Positions 53,795-63,745 are shown, numbered from the stretch's first letter. The stretch is DNA of 64,000 bases from Flavobacterium pectinovorum (GCF_006438875.1 NZ_RCZH01000014.1:1-64000), one strand, 5' to 3'. The notes: generated by a model not told the origin, from the letters alone. Numbers and translations are program-made.

Positions 53795-53980
53795 CTACCC
53801 CTTCTTTTTCCATTTATTTATAAAATAATAACCGAGACAGACGACAAAGACACAAGTGATGCAAAGAGCCATCCAATCATTAACAGCAAGATTACCACCT
53901 CTTTGATTATAAAGTAAATATATTGCCCAAAATATACCTGCTAAAGAAGATACAATTAAAATTATTATATTCTTTTTCAT
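53795..53980 (-). CDS. Small two-helix membrane protein in the palindrome array
   Basis: 61 residues. Two hydrophobic segments (NIIILIVSSLAGIFWAIYLL and WMALCITCVFVVCLGYYF) and a Lys-rich tail (NKWKKKG). No family recognised. It is the last unit of the array: its stop codon is 8 bp from palindromic copy 1, and copy 2 lies 64 bp upstream of its start. It may be a small immunity or bystander protein; only its place in the array supports this. Confidence 0.6.
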   Translation of the reverse strand: MKKNIIILIVSSLAGIFWAIYLLYNQRGGNLAVNDWMALCITCVFVVCLGYYFINKWKKKG

Positions 53981-54043
53981 GTTTTTTTAATTTCTAAATT
54001 CTCAATAATTGCATGGTTCAAATACCATTTCGTTTTTCCCCAC

Positions 54044-54185
54044 GCTCCCGCACGAATCCTTTCGTGTGGCACAACAGCTAAACTGATAAAATACAATCCT
54101 CAACATTATGAAATTTATAATTTCTGCTAGAATTAATTGTTGCTAATTAACGCATAATCACACGAAAGGATTCGTGCCGAAGCGG
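54044..54185. repeat. Palindromic element, copy 2
   Basis: 142 bp. Left arm GCTCCCGCACGAATCC and onward, right arm GGATTCGTGCCGAAGCGG. Each arm contains its own small palindrome (CACGAATCCTTTCGTG). It lies 25 bp after the stop codon of the 54211-54582 gene. Confidence 0.9.
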
Positions 54186-54210
54186 TGAGTACAGAAGGGG
54201 AGCCAGTGAA

Positions 54211-54582
54211 CTAATCCCTTAACAAAACTTCATACAATACTTCTTTACATCTAATAATAAAGGTTGAATTAGGGTTCTCCTCAAGATAATCAACATAGCC
54301 TATTGGAAAAAAATCAAAGGTTATTAAGCCATTTTCATTACTAATATAAACTTCATCTAAGAATAAACTTGGATAGTCATTTACTCGAATGAATTTCAAC
54401 AATTTTAGACCCTTAAAAATTACTTTTATTATTTCCTTTTTGTTTTCATTCTGAAAGTTTAGACAACTCATGGTAATTTCAATACTACGTTGATCATCAT
54501 TTGATTTGAAATTAAAATAATCAACTTCTTTGATTAGACAATCAGCAAACTTTTTATAATTCAAAATTATTTGTTCTAACAT
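54211..54582 (-). CDS. Small cytoplasmic protein in the palindrome array (immunity-like)
   Basis: 123 residues, acidic, without signal or membrane segment. The sequence alternates helices and strands (MLEQIILNYKKFADCLIKEV, LITFDFFPIGYVDYLEENPN). I cannot place it in a named family. Its size, acidity and position downstream of an RHS toxin-like gene are what is usual for immunity proteins, so that is the working guess. It is flanked by palindromic copies 2 (3' side) and 3 (5' side). Confidence 0.65.
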   Translation of the reverse strand: MLEQIILNYKKFADCLIKEVDYFNFKSNDDQRSIEITMSCLNFQNENKKEIIKVIFKGLKLLKFIRVNDYPSLFLDEVYISNENGLITFDFFPIGYVDYLEENPNSTFIIRCKEVLYEVLLRD

Positions 54583-54632
54583 AATACGCTAATCTTTAAA
54601 AAATTTTAAGGTAAATGGGAGATAAACTCCCG

Positions 54633-54773
54633 GCTCCCGCACGATCCTTTCATGTGGGCACAACAACTAAACTGATAAAATACAATCCTCAGATTATGAA
54701 ATTTACAATTTCTACTAGAATTAATTGTTGATAATTAACCCATAATCACACGAAAGGATTCGTGCAGGAGCGG
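54633..54773. repeat. Palindromic element, copy 3
   Basis: 141 bp with arms GCTCCCGCACG and onward, and GGATTCGTGCAGGAGCGG. The inner sequence (AATTTCTACTAGAATTAATT) is close to copies 1 and 2. It ends 9 bp from the stop codon of the 54783-55679 gene. Confidence 0.9.
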
Positions 54774-54782
54774 GGCTAGTTA

Positions 54783-55679
54783 TCATTTAAGCTTCATTAC
54801 TTTTTCTAATAATGGAGCCAACCCGCTTTCTGTTAATGTATCATTATTCCAGAAACTCATACAACAACTCACATAATTTCCCCGAACCTTAGTAGCCACA
54901 TAATATATCGTTAGCGATTTTCCTCCTGACATTTTGGTTAGTAAAGATTTCATCCCTGTAAAATCATATATAATCTTTTTTGCTTTTGCATCATTTCCTT
55001 CAAAAACTACTTCAACATCTTCTTCAGAAATAATCTTTCCGCCTTTTTTACTTCTTGTCACATTCAATTGATTATTGATTGATTTTTCTGCACTTTCGAT
55101 TGTCTTATGAACAGACCAATTCATTTCCCCATAATATGGGCATTGAACAGTATTAACATTAGTCCAATAGCAGCTATTTCCCAGTTTTATTTTTCTTCCT
55201 GCAAAATCAATACTATCGATTACTGATGATTCATAAACTTCTTTCGGAATTTCATCATTTAAAATTCGGGTGACATATTTTCTCTCAAAGTCTTTATCAA
55301 GTTCATCGTAATAACCAAAGCGAATAATCGAAATCGTTTTTTGCTTATTCTCTACAAAATAATAAGAACTAATTTGACTTATATCCTCACCCACTTTTTC
55401 AGATTTAGTGATATATATATAGTTAAATCCTAGTGTTTCACCTTTAGTTTTTAGATCACTATCTTTTATAGAATATTTTCGATAGAGTTTTTTTAATTCT
55501 TTTTCGGAAAATTCGTTGCTAAATGTTTGACTTGAAAAATCAACTCCATCTACATTAAAAAAAGCAATAGTTTGATTATTTATTGCCTTTAGTCTTTTTT
55601 CATAATCATCACTTTCCTGACCAAATACAAAAGTTGATAGAAACAAAACACTCCAAGCGCATACTATTTTAAGCTTCAT
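54783..55679 (-). CDS. Secreted protein of unknown function in the palindrome array
   Basis: 298 residues with a signal peptide (IVCAWSVLFLSTFVFGQ). The mature protein has no recognised domain. Visible features are a charged N-terminal region (ESDDYEKRLKAINN), NSCYWTNVNTVQCPYYGEMN with two Cys, and a C-terminal Cys pair in RGNYVSCCMSFWNND. It is the largest gene of the array. Periplasmic location would suit neutralising an incoming effector, but this is inference. Copy 3 lies at its 3' end, and copy 4 begins 56 bp upstream of its start. Confidence 0.7.
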   Translation of the reverse strand: MKLKIVCAWSVLFLSTFVFGQESDDYEKRLKAINNQTIAFFNVDGVDFSSQTFSNEFSEKELKKLYRKYSIKDSDLKTKGETLGFNYIYITKSEKVGEDISQISSYYFVENKQKTISIIRFGYYDELDKDFERKYVTRILNDEIPKEVYESSVIDSIDFAGRKIKLGNSCYWTNVNTVQCPYYGEMNWSVHKTIESAEKSINNQLNVTRSKKGGKIISEEDVEVVFEGNDAKAKKIIYDFTGMKSLLTKMSGGKSLTIYYVATKVRGNYVSCCMSFWNNDTLTESGLAPLLEKVMKLK

Positions 55680-55735
55680 GATTTTATTATTTTAAAGGTA
55701 TATTGGATTCCCGTCTTTTTATAGTTTTTTTCCGT

Positions 55736-55889
55736 GCTAGCACACGAATCCTTTTTGTCTAGACACAACAGCAAAACATCAAATATTCTAAAATTCGTAC
55801 ATCATCAATATGTTTTTTTGACCTGACTAATCAATTGCACTACTATAAACATATTCTATAACCACATGAAAGAATTCGTGCGGGAGCGG
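55736..55889. repeat. Palindromic element, copy 4 (diverged)
   Basis: 154 bp. Arms are recognisable (CACACGAATCCTTTTTGT and ACATGAAAGAATTCGTGCGG) but the inner sequence differs from copies 1-3. It lies 16 bp after the stop codon of the zinc-ribbon gene. Confidence 0.8.
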
Positions 55890-55905
55890 TGACAGCAACA
55901 TAAAT

Positions 55906-56475
55906 TTAATCCTTAACGTCACTATACATTTCAGGCTTAATAATATAATCGAATACAAATACTCCATTTTTATCCTTATAACTATAATTGATGGTAACTT
56001 TGTTATGTCTAAATGACTTCATTTGTGGATTACTCCTTACATTTTCTAAAATACTCGGAAAAAGATATTTTTTGATCGTATCAATTTTTATTTCAGCTTT
56101 AGTCAATCTTATTAAAAGATAGTTATATTGAAAAGTTTTATTTGGTGCTGCAACGGTGTTTTCTAAAACTGTATCTGCATCAACATTCATAGGACAATTT
56201 TTATTTAATTCATTTGCCGCATCTACAAGTTGTTTATCTAATGAAAATGATGGCTTGAATAAAGATTGTGTCACAAAAAACACTATAACAAAACTAATTA
56301 CAAAACCTAAAGTTGCTTTTAAGTTAAAATCCCGTTTAAGCTTATTCGTTTTTTTTGATTCAATCTCTGAAACGCTATTTTCAATTTCTAAAATTGGCAA
56401 TCTATACCCACAAATAGAACAATATTTAGAAGTATTCTCATTTTCTGTTTGGCAATTTGAACATTTTGTTTTCAT
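55906..56475 (-). CDS. Zinc-ribbon membrane-anchored protein in the palindrome array
   Basis: 189 residues. The N-terminus is a zinc ribbon with two CxxC pairs (CSNCQTENENTSKYCSIC). It is followed by a charged linker, one membrane helix (about residues 54-70, LGFVISFVIVFFV) and a C-terminal domain (LVDAANELNKNCPMNVDAD) that resembles sequences I have seen in Flavobacterium zinc-ribbon proteins of unknown function. It is the first unit of the array, 106 bp downstream of the candidate immunity gene, with no palindromic element in that gap. Confidence 0.75.
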   Translation of the reverse strand: MKTKCSNCQTENENTSKYCSICGYRLPILEIENSVSEIESKKTNKLKRDFNLKATLGFVISFVIVFFVTQSLFKPSFSLDKQLVDAANELNKNCPMNVDADTVLENTVAAPNKTFQYNYLLIRLTKAEIKIDTIKKYLFPSILENVRSNPQMKSFRHNKVTINYSYKDKNGVFVFDYIIKPEMYSDVKD

Positions 56476-56581
56476 GTTTTTTAATTGATTTAAGATTTTA
56501 ATCTTTTTAATGATAATTGAGTATTTGTCGGGCTTTTAATGAGAACAAATCAAAAGGGTAGGCGAAAAAAAATTGCTTTTA

Positions 56582-57301
56582 CTAATTTTTAGATATGATT
56601 TTTCCGTTATCTTTTGTAAAATTTATTTCCAATGGCAAATAGTCCGCATCTTTTAAACCTTTTATGATAATAGTATCACTATCTTTTTGCTCAATTTTTT
56701 TAAACATTGTTAGAAAAAAAACATTACCATTTGGTACTTGATCAATAATTTTTTTCAGAACAATATTGTTGTCTTTTTCTAGAGTAAAATTTGCTTCCAT
56801 TTTATTATCTAAAAAATTAACCCAAACAGCCGCTTTGTAATTTTCTTCAAATAAAACAACATCATTTTCAATCATTCTGTAATCAGCATTTAAATTCATT
56901 TCTAGTCCTTTATTATAAGCATATTCACTTGAAATTAACAAACTTTCATTTTTAAGTTCCTTTCCCGCAAATTGAAGCATCTCGCATGCTTTTTCCCAAA
57001 TAAAGATTTTTTGATCATTAAAAGATAAACTATAAAAATAATCATAGTCGATAACTTTTTTATATGTAAACTGCCCTCCATAATAATGCAAAAAATATTC
57101 TTTACCATAAGCTTTCAAAAGTTTTTCAGAAGTCTCATAAAAGAAAATGTTTAAAAACTTTATTTTTTTACCATTATACTTTTCACTTAATAAACGATTT
57201 AATAATATGGCTAAAAAATTAAATCTATCATTTAATAAATTTATCGCATCAATACCATCATTAAATCTAAGTAATGTTCTTTCTATTACTAATTTTTTCA
57301 T
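56582..57301 (-). CDS. Candidate immunity protein next to the RHS gene
   Basis: 239 residues without signal peptide or membrane helix, rich in Asn, Lys and Phe. No family recognised; visible pieces are RFNDGIDAINLLNDRFNFLA and KACEMLQFAGKELKNESL. It starts 6 bp after the stop codon of the SpvB/RHS gene on the same strand, the usual place of the cognate immunity gene in polymorphic toxin loci. That position is the only basis for the call. If the RHS tip is not a toxin, the role is open. Confidence 0.65.
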   Translation of the reverse strand: MKKLVIERTLLRFNDGIDAINLLNDRFNFLAILLNRLLSEKYNGKKIKFLNIFFYETSEKLLKAYGKEYFLHYYGGQFTYKKVIDYDYFYSLSFNDQKIFIWEKACEMLQFAGKELKNESLLISSEYAYNKGLEMNLNADYRMIENDVVLFEENYKAAVWVNFLDNKMEANFTLEKDNNIVLKKIIDQVPNGNVFFLTMFKKIEQKDSDTIIIKGLKDADYLPLEINFTKDNGKIISKN

Positions 57302-57307
57302 TTATAT

Positions 57308-60300
57308 TTATTTTATAGGATTAATCCTTACTCCTGTGTCAAAATTTCTAGGATATGGATATCTCATACCATTTATATCCCAAACTTTAGTACTATTAAA
57401 ATGCAAACTACGCATATAAGTTTCATTTATGTGAGCCTGAAATTTTGGTAATACATCTGAGAATTTAGCAGTAGCTCCTTCTCCAGCCATTTTTAAAGAC
57501 TGATTCATTCTGTTAAAGTTTGCATCTGTAACTCCAAATTTAAATAATTCCCCCTCAGCGTCAAATATTGAATAATTTCTACTTGGAGCCATTGATATAG
57601 ATGACGTTTTAAATTCAATTGGAGCATCAGCCACAGCCGTGCTACTCATATTAATTGGCTCCTGCTGTGTCCTTATCGCTTTATCATAAGCTATTTGTGC
57701 ATCTTTAGTAAAAGCATCGGTACCTTTAGCTATTACAGATGGTTTTGGTGCTCCTGTTACAATGTCTAAACCTTTTGCCTGAGCCGCTTTTGCGCCTTGA
57801 TAACCACCTGTAATTGCTGATATTGCAATGGTAAAACCAGCTCCTTCAAACGGGTCCTTACCTTCTATTGTATTACCAAGAGCGTTGATGGCTAAATTTG
57901 TTCCAATAGAATAAGCTGCTCCGTTAAAAATCCCAGCAGGTGCAAAACTTGCTGCGTAACCTCCTAAAGCCCCAAAAACTCCTCCTTTTATTCCTCCATA
58001 GGCTCCATCAAGCATAACTTGCCCAAAACTATTTCCATTTAAAGCGGAGCCTGTTACGCCTCCCGCAAATCCTGCAGCAGCACCTGTAATCATGGATGCA
58101 GCTAAGGGTGATGCCATTCCTGCAGTTGCATAAGTAACCACTACTGCCACTACAACGACTACTGCTACTGTAACAACTTGTTTCCAGTTATCACTCCACC
58201 AGGACTCACCATTAAAATCCGTATATTTTAACGGGTTATTAAGAACGTATGCATACCTATTATAGTTTTGAGTATTAGAGGCATCCTGTACAAAATTATC
58301 CGGTTGTAAAAAGCGATGCAACTTAGGATCGTAAATACGACCGTTCATGTTTATGAGTCCTACACTTTGCAAATGTTCGTGACCGGTATACCCTCGATCT
58401 AAAATGGTTAATACTGCAAGTTTGTTCCCTGCACCATCTTGCACACTTACTATTGCTCCCCAAGCATCAAACAATCGTTTTTCGACAATTGCTCCAGCCT
58501 GATTGGTTATGGCGACTATAGATCCCTGGTAATCTCTTTGTAAATATAAATAATCTTGTGTTGTATTGTTGCTTCTAAATACTATGGGCGCAGAATATCC
58601 ATCACCGCCAATGTAGGTTATAAACTCAAAAACACCTCGATTTTCTTTAATCTCCATACTGCCATCGGCAGAATAGTATTTTCGTAATGGTCTGTCCAAT
58701 TTTTCATCCTGCAAACCTCCATAAAACATGGCACTACGATCGTTTCCATCGTTGTAAGTAAAACTAATTTTGTCTATCCCTTTTTCATCAATCAGTACGG
58801 GGCTTTTAAATGCATTGTATGTTATATTCTGTGATGGTCTTGCTGTATAATAAGTTAATGCTTCTGGCTTAACTGTTATTGCTGCATTCTGATAAGGTTT
58901 ATCCTTTGCATACGTATATGTTCCTAAGCTATTTTCTGTAATTCTTCCTTCATCGTCGTACAATTGTTTTTCTTGTATGCCTGTCGCATTAGTAAATTCT
59001 GTCAGACGATCTTGTGCATCGTATTTAAAACTTTCATTTCGGCTAAACAAACTGTTTGTTCTGCTTGTCAGATTTCCTTTCTTGGCATCAAAAACAGTAT
59101 TTAAAGTCAAAATATTTACAGATCCAACTGTTTTATCATACTTAGATTGAGAAGCTAAGCCATATGCATCGTAAATATTTGTTATTGTTGTTGGTCCGTT
59201 TTGCGCTGTAGTAATCTGTCCTCTGGCATTTACAGTATTGGTCTGCCATAATACGGCATTTGTAGCATTATCTAACAATTGCCAATGCGAACCATTTTTA
59301 TAGCTACTTTTAATAGTTTTCGAACTCGATTTTCCGCCTGCTTGTGCAATAGAGGTTTCTGTTAAAACTCTTCCAAAATCATCATATTTAAATTCTTTTG
59401 TAAATGTGGCATACGGCGTGGCTTCTATCGTTGTACTTATTCTTTTTGAATCATCGTAAGTAAATGTGTTTAGGGTTTTCTTTGAGCCATTTGCCACATC
59501 AGTAAACTCACTAATGATCAACAACTTGCTTGACGAATCATACGAATAAGTCGTTTGTGAATCTGTATTAGTGCCTTTAATAGTTTTTTGAGTTACTTTA
59601 CCGACTGCTGGATCTAGTGTGTATGTTGTAGTTCCGTTAGGTGTGGTTGTGCTTGTAGTTTCTCCAAACGCATTGTACGCATAAGTATACGTACCCGCAG
59701 ATGAATCATTTAATTCTATTTTTCTACCCCAGCCATCTTGTTTAATCGTGGTTTTTACGTCTGCATAATCAGATTCTTTCAGGTTTCCGTTGGCAAAGTA
59801 AGTGTACTTAATTGTTCCGCCCGGAGTATCAGTCATAGATACCACATTGCCTATAGCATTTTTGATTGAACTTTTAGATTTTGTACCGTCATTTACTTTC
59901 GTGGTAAGTCCGGAATAGGTAATATCTGTTGTTTTGCCTGTAAAAGCAATACTTTTAATTACCCTTCCATAAACATCATATTGGGTTTCATTCCACTGCG
60001 TTCCTGTTGATCCAAAATAGGGTTCACTTACTTTATAATTGCGATTCTGAGCATCATACAAGTAGTCTACATAAGAGAAAGTTCCCGTTATGTTTTTACT
60101 TCCTGCTTTTATTTTTCGTCCTAAATCGTCAAATGTTTCTTCGCTTACACTTCCGTCATCTGCTGTTGATGTTACAATTGTTTTTGTCCCGGAACGTGTA
60201 TACACATAACTATTCTTTTTACCTAAATAATCAGTTGTTGTTGTTTTCTTAAACCACGAATCATACAGATAAGAAGTTGTTAATCCATAAGGATTGGTTT

Positions 60301-63300
60301 CAGATTTTAATGTACTGTCCGGATTATAAACAAATGATGTAGACAACTTTTCGATATCGGTACTTTTTGTCAAAAATCGCCCCGAAGGATCATATTCATA
60401 ACTTGTAACTCTTGGGGTAAGCCCCGATGCTGTTATTGTTTTTTTAGTAATGTTACCAAAGGCATCATAAATGTTATCTTCAGTAATATAATCTGTATTA
60501 GTTCCTTTTTTCTTGATTTGAGTTAATAAACTGTTCTGATAAGAATATAATTCTTCGGATGTCATTACATCACCAGAAACTGTTACACCTTGGTTTTTAC
60601 TTTTAGGCATTCCTATTACATAAGGCGAAGCTGTAGAGGCAATATATGCTACATCTGAAACTGTTGTTTGAATCGTAGCTCCGGACTCTTTTAAATAGGT
60701 AGTCGATTTTAAAGGATTATTATTAGCATCATACTCTACAGTAGTTTCTGAACTTGTATTATCCAAACCATTAAATTGTCTGGTCTTGCTGTTTTTAATC
60801 TTAAAAACTTTATTAGGCAGCAACTCACTTTCATAAGCCAATACTGCTTTAGTTATAAAAGTTGTGGGCGTATTAATTGATGTGCCTATGTTGGCATCTT
60901 CGTTTATTTTAGCTGAAAATGTACTGCCCGTTTTTATCCAGCTACCAGATTTGAGTGTTATACTTTGGGTCGCCACCAGATTCTCTGTGCCTGATACGGT
61001 ATAGTCTTTTTCTTTAACAATAGTACTCGGAGTCCTTTTTGTATTAGGATAGGGCACTTGAGGGGTACGTAAACCTAATGCAGTATAATTCTCTACATTA
61101 GCTCCTCTTAAATTCATATCATTATTAGACAAGCTTGAAATTATATCTGAATCATAATCCTCAAACCAATTTGTTTTTGATGTAGAACGAAAGCCTAAAA
61201 AACCTAGCCCATCTGCATTTGAAACTGCTCCTGAATAAAAGTATTGCTGTTTTTTATAAACAGTTGCACTCTGTTTTTCAAGCATTGAAACAATCTTAAA
61301 GCCCGGAACAGCTATAACATCAACATTCGGAAAAGTTTCTGTTAAGGCAGTAGGGGTATAAATTGGCTCATAAGGGTCTTGCATCAAGGGTTTGTAAGTA
61401 ATGGTTTCCTTGACCCCATTACCAGTGGTAATTCCTTTTAACAGCACATCTTCACGATTATCTTTTGGACTTTTAAAAGATTTAATCATATTATCGAAAA
61501 TTATGCTGTACTCTAAATTTTGATTTACCTGATTGTGATTAGTAAATATAGGTATAGAATTTCTTCCTATTCCTGTAACCTCATAAGGAGCATAGATTGA
61601 TGAGAATTTAACCTCCGAATCTCTAACCATCTGATTTTCCAGCAACATCAACCTTGTTACGATTGGAGATCCTACTTTACCATAAAATCCATTACTTGCA
61701 GCGGTTAGATTTAGCTGACATAAAATATCTGTTTTGCCGTCACCGTTATAATCGTTAGCTATATAAGTAGTTTCAGCTAAAGCGTATGGATATCTCACAA
61801 CACCATCATCACCTTTTACCTGAAAATAATCCACATATCCTTTATTTTGATATGATACCCCAACAGCAGTATTTGTTTTATTAAATGAGGTACCTGTAGC
61901 AAGATAAAAATTCCAACTATCTTTATTTAACTCATTCGGGATTACAAAATCCGTTTTTCCATCACCATTATAATCTCCTAATAAAATAGTTCTGTCAAGT
62001 ACAATACTTGGATCAGCAATTGTATTCTGGTATAATAAAACCAGTTTGTTGTCTTTATTTAAGCTATAAATTTTTATAAAACCAGGTTCAAAAATATAGA
62101 TATCAGATTTACCATCCCCATCAAAATCAGCCACGAAAAGTTTTGAATTAGCCACAGTATTAATCACTACATTTCCAATATTCTCCGGTTCATTTGTAGT
62201 AAGACGCCTATCAAGATTAAAAAGATAAGCAGTTCCTCCCGGATGACGAGTTTGTGGATACTCTGTTGTTTTAGTACCAAAATTACAAACCCTCATAGTA
62301 TAGTAAAAACTCTTCTCGATTGCGATAACATCAGTCAACCCATCTCCATTAAAATCGCCGCTGATATATTCCATAGGAATATTTTCCAGTATTAATCCTG
62401 TGTAATCTTTAGGATCGCAATAAGACCAGTTAGAAGCAATAGATACTGTTTTATTAAAATTGTACTGCTTCTCGTAATGCTTGAAAATAGGTGAAGTTGA
62501 TCCGGTTCCATAAAGTGAAATAATACACTTTGCATCGGTCTTTTTTAAGGTTGCCCAACCTTGCGGCAACATTTTATTATCTGAACTCAAATAACTGGCA
62601 GGAAAAATATTCTCGAAAGTGTCAACACTCAATGCCGAACCTGTATTGAGCTTACCAGATACTATATTAGAAAACAGAGTAAATTTGTTTTTTGATGTAG
62701 TCTGTGAAAACAAAATCATATCCGTTTTTCCGTCATCATTAAAATCACCAGAGATATAATCACTATTTGTATAATCAATTCCTGATATCCCAAGTAAAGC
62801 TGGAGTACCAGCTTTTAGAGGTGTGTCACTAACCGTTGTATCATAATTAAACACAGTAGGATTATAACTTTTCGCATTATCGCCATTTTTTTCTGTTAGG
62901 GTCTTCAAGCGCTGATAACCTAAAGAAGTTTCCTCTTGCTCCAAGACATAATTTCTAAAGCCTATTCCGTTACCAATTACATTAATTTCTTTAAGTATTA
63001 TATTTCTAATAATACTTAGTCCGCCCATGTAGGATTGTTCAGCTCGTTTTCTAGTACCATATTTAAATTTAACTTCGTTGATAGGTGTTTCGGTAGTCCT
63101 ACTTCCGTATTTTATAGAAACTATATCCAATATATTATTAGCCAAGGAATAAACATAACTAATTCTTATATCTTGTGGATTCTCCCAATAGGTGATTGCC
63201 CAATCTGTTGCAGAACGTGAATCTGTAGAATTTCCATAATAAGCTTTTGAACCGTCCGGGTATTCTACTAAAAAATATGCAGGACCATATTTAACTCCAA

Positions 63301-63745
63301 TTGGGTTTACACCAAAAGAGGTTACTTTTATATTTGAAAAACTTTCTGTTTCATAAACAGTTTTGTCAGCCCCGTAAACTCCATTTGTTCCGTTTTTCAC
63401 AATCAATCTTTGTCCATCTAGTGCAAAACGATCTAAAGCATTAAAATCAACAGCATCAATTACTCCATCATGAAATTTAGTTGCTGGAATTCTGGAAATT
63501 GCGGAAACACCAGAAATATTCCACCCATAACCAGCTATTCCGTTACCACCTTGACTATTATACGCCAAACTTATTTGTGGAACTATTCCATTGATTCCCG
63601 GAGGCACAGCGACAGGAATTGTATAATTAGCTCCTCCGGATAAAGAAACGGATAATTGTCCTTCTGTAACACCAACTTCTGCTGACTGCCCAAAACCTAA
63701 AGAACCAAACAATAAAAAAACCAGGGTTAAGTAAATATTCTTCAT
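57308..63745 (-). CDS. SpvB/RHS polymorphic-toxin-like secreted protein
   Basis: 2145 residues with a signal peptide (MKNIYLTLVFLLFGSLGFGQ). An SpvB-type N-terminal domain (about 20-330; PQISLAYNSQGGNGIAGYGW) is followed by FG-GAP/VCBS motifs (about 330-670; GDFNGDGLTD, ADFDGDGKSD, GDYNGDGKTD, NDYNGDGKTD). YD/RHS repeats span about 1110-1760, and the RHS core is at about 1785-1848 (GYTGHEHLQSVGLINMNGRI, LHRFLQPDN). A hydrophobic glycine-rich stretch (about 1865-1960) and a variable tip (about 2050-2145; YSIFDAEGELFKFGVTDANF, ETYMRSLHF) complete it. The tip faintly recalls GIY-YIG-type nucleases, but I cannot confirm this. There is no T9SS sorting domain of its own. Export probably needs another route or the upstream partner protein. 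Confidence 0.9.
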   Translation of the reverse strand: MKNIYLTLVFLLFGSLGFGQSAEVGVTEGQLSVSLSGGANYTIPVAVPPGINGIVPQISLAYNSQGGNGIAGYGWNISGVSAISRIPATKFHDGVIDAVDFNALDRFALDGQRLIVKNGTNGVYGADKTVYETESFSNIKVTSFGVNPIGVKYGPAYFLVEYPDGSKAYYGNSTDSRSATDWAITYWENPQDIRISYVYSLANNILDIVSIKYGSRTTETPINEVKFKYGTRKRAEQSYMGGLSIIRNIILKEINVIGNGIGFRNYVLEQEETSLGYQRLKTLTEKNGDNAKSYNPTVFNYDTTVSDTPLKAGTPALLGISGIDYTNSDYISGDFNDDGKTDMILFSQTTSKNKFTLFSNIVSGKLNTGSALSVDTFENIFPASYLSSDNKMLPQGWATLKKTDAKCIISLYGTGSTSPIFKHYEKQYNFNKTVSIASNWSYCDPKDYTGLILENIPMEYISGDFNGDGLTDVIAIEKSFYYTMRVCNFGTKTTEYPQTRHPGGTAYLFNLDRRLTTNEPENIGNVVINTVANSKLFVADFDGDGKSDIYIFEPGFIKIYSLNKDNKLVLLYQNTIADPSIVLDRTILLGDYNGDGKTDFVIPNELNKDSWNFYLATGTSFNKTNTAVGVSYQNKGYVDYFQVKGDDGVVRYPYALAETTYIANDYNGDGKTDILCQLNLTAASNGFYGKVGSPIVTRLMLLENQMVRDSEVKFSSIYAPYEVTGIGRNSIPIFTNHNQVNQNLEYSIIFDNMIKSFKSPKDNREDVLLKGITTGNGVKETITYKPLMQDPYEPIYTPTALTETFPNVDVIAVPGFKIVSMLEKQSATVYKKQQYFYSGAVSNADGLGFLGFRSTSKTNWFEDYDSDIISSLSNNDMNLRGANVENYTALGLRTPQVPYPNTKRTPSTIVKEKDYTVSGTENLVATQSITLKSGSWIKTGSTFSAKINEDANIGTSINTPTTFITKAVLAYESELLPNKVFKIKNSKTRQFNGLDNTSSETTVEYDANNNPLKSTTYLKESGATIQTTVSDVAYIASTASPYVIGMPKSKNQGVTVSGDVMTSEELYSYQNSLLTQIKKKGTNTDYITEDNIYDAFGNITKKTITASGLTPRVTSYEYDPSGRFLTKSTDIEKLSTSFVYNPDSTLKSETNPYGLTTSYLYDSWFKKTTTTDYLGKKNSYVYTRSGTKTIVTSTADDGSVSEETFDDLGRKIKAGSKNITGTFSYVDYLYDAQNRNYKVSEPYFGSTGTQWNETQYDVYGRVIKSIAFTGKTTDITYSGLTTKVNDGTKSKSSIKNAIGNVVSMTDTPGGTIKYTYFANGNLKESDYADVKTTIKQDGWGRKIELNDSSAGTYTYAYNAFGETTSTTTPNGTTTYTLDPAVGKVTQKTIKGTNTDSQTTYSYDSSSKLLIISEFTDVANGSKKTLNTFTYDDSKRISTTIEATPYATFTKEFKYDDFGRVLTETSIAQAGGKSSSKTIKSSYKNGSHWQLLDNATNAVLWQTNTVNARGQITTAQNGPTTITNIYDAYGLASQSKYDKTVGSVNILTLNTVFDAKKGNLTSRTNSLFSRNESFKYDAQDRLTEFTNATGIQEKQLYDDEGRITENSLGTYTYAKDKPYQNAAITVKPEALTYYTARPSQNITYNAFKSPVLIDEKGIDKISFTYNDGNDRSAMFYGGLQDEKLDRPLRKYYSADGSMEIKENRGVFEFITYIGGDGYSAPIVFRSNNTTQDYLYLQRDYQGSIVAITNQAGAIVEKRLFDAWGAIVSVQDGAGNKLAVLTILDRGYTGHEHLQSVGLINMNGRIYDPKLHRFLQPDNFVQDASNTQNYNRYAYVLNNPLKYTDFNGESWWSDNWKQVVTVAVVVVVAVVVTYATAGMASPLAASMITGAAAGFAGGVTGSALNGNSFGQVMLDGAYGGIKGGVFGALGGYAASFAPAGIFNGAAYSIGTNLAINALGNTIEGKDPFEGAGFTIAISAITGGYQGAKAAQAKGLDIVTGAPKPSVIAKGTDAFTKDAQIAYDKAIRTQQEPINMSSTAVADAPIEFKTSSISMAPSRNYSIFDAEGELFKFGVTDANFNRMNQSLKMAGEGATAKFSDVLPKFQAHINETYMRSLHFNSTKVWDINGMRYPYPRNFDTGVRINPIK

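Noticed and set aside
53664..55889. Palindromes as integron attC sites
   Set aside because: No GTTRRRY / RYYYAAC core at the ends and no integrase gene in view. The cassette-like layout alone is kept as a finding.
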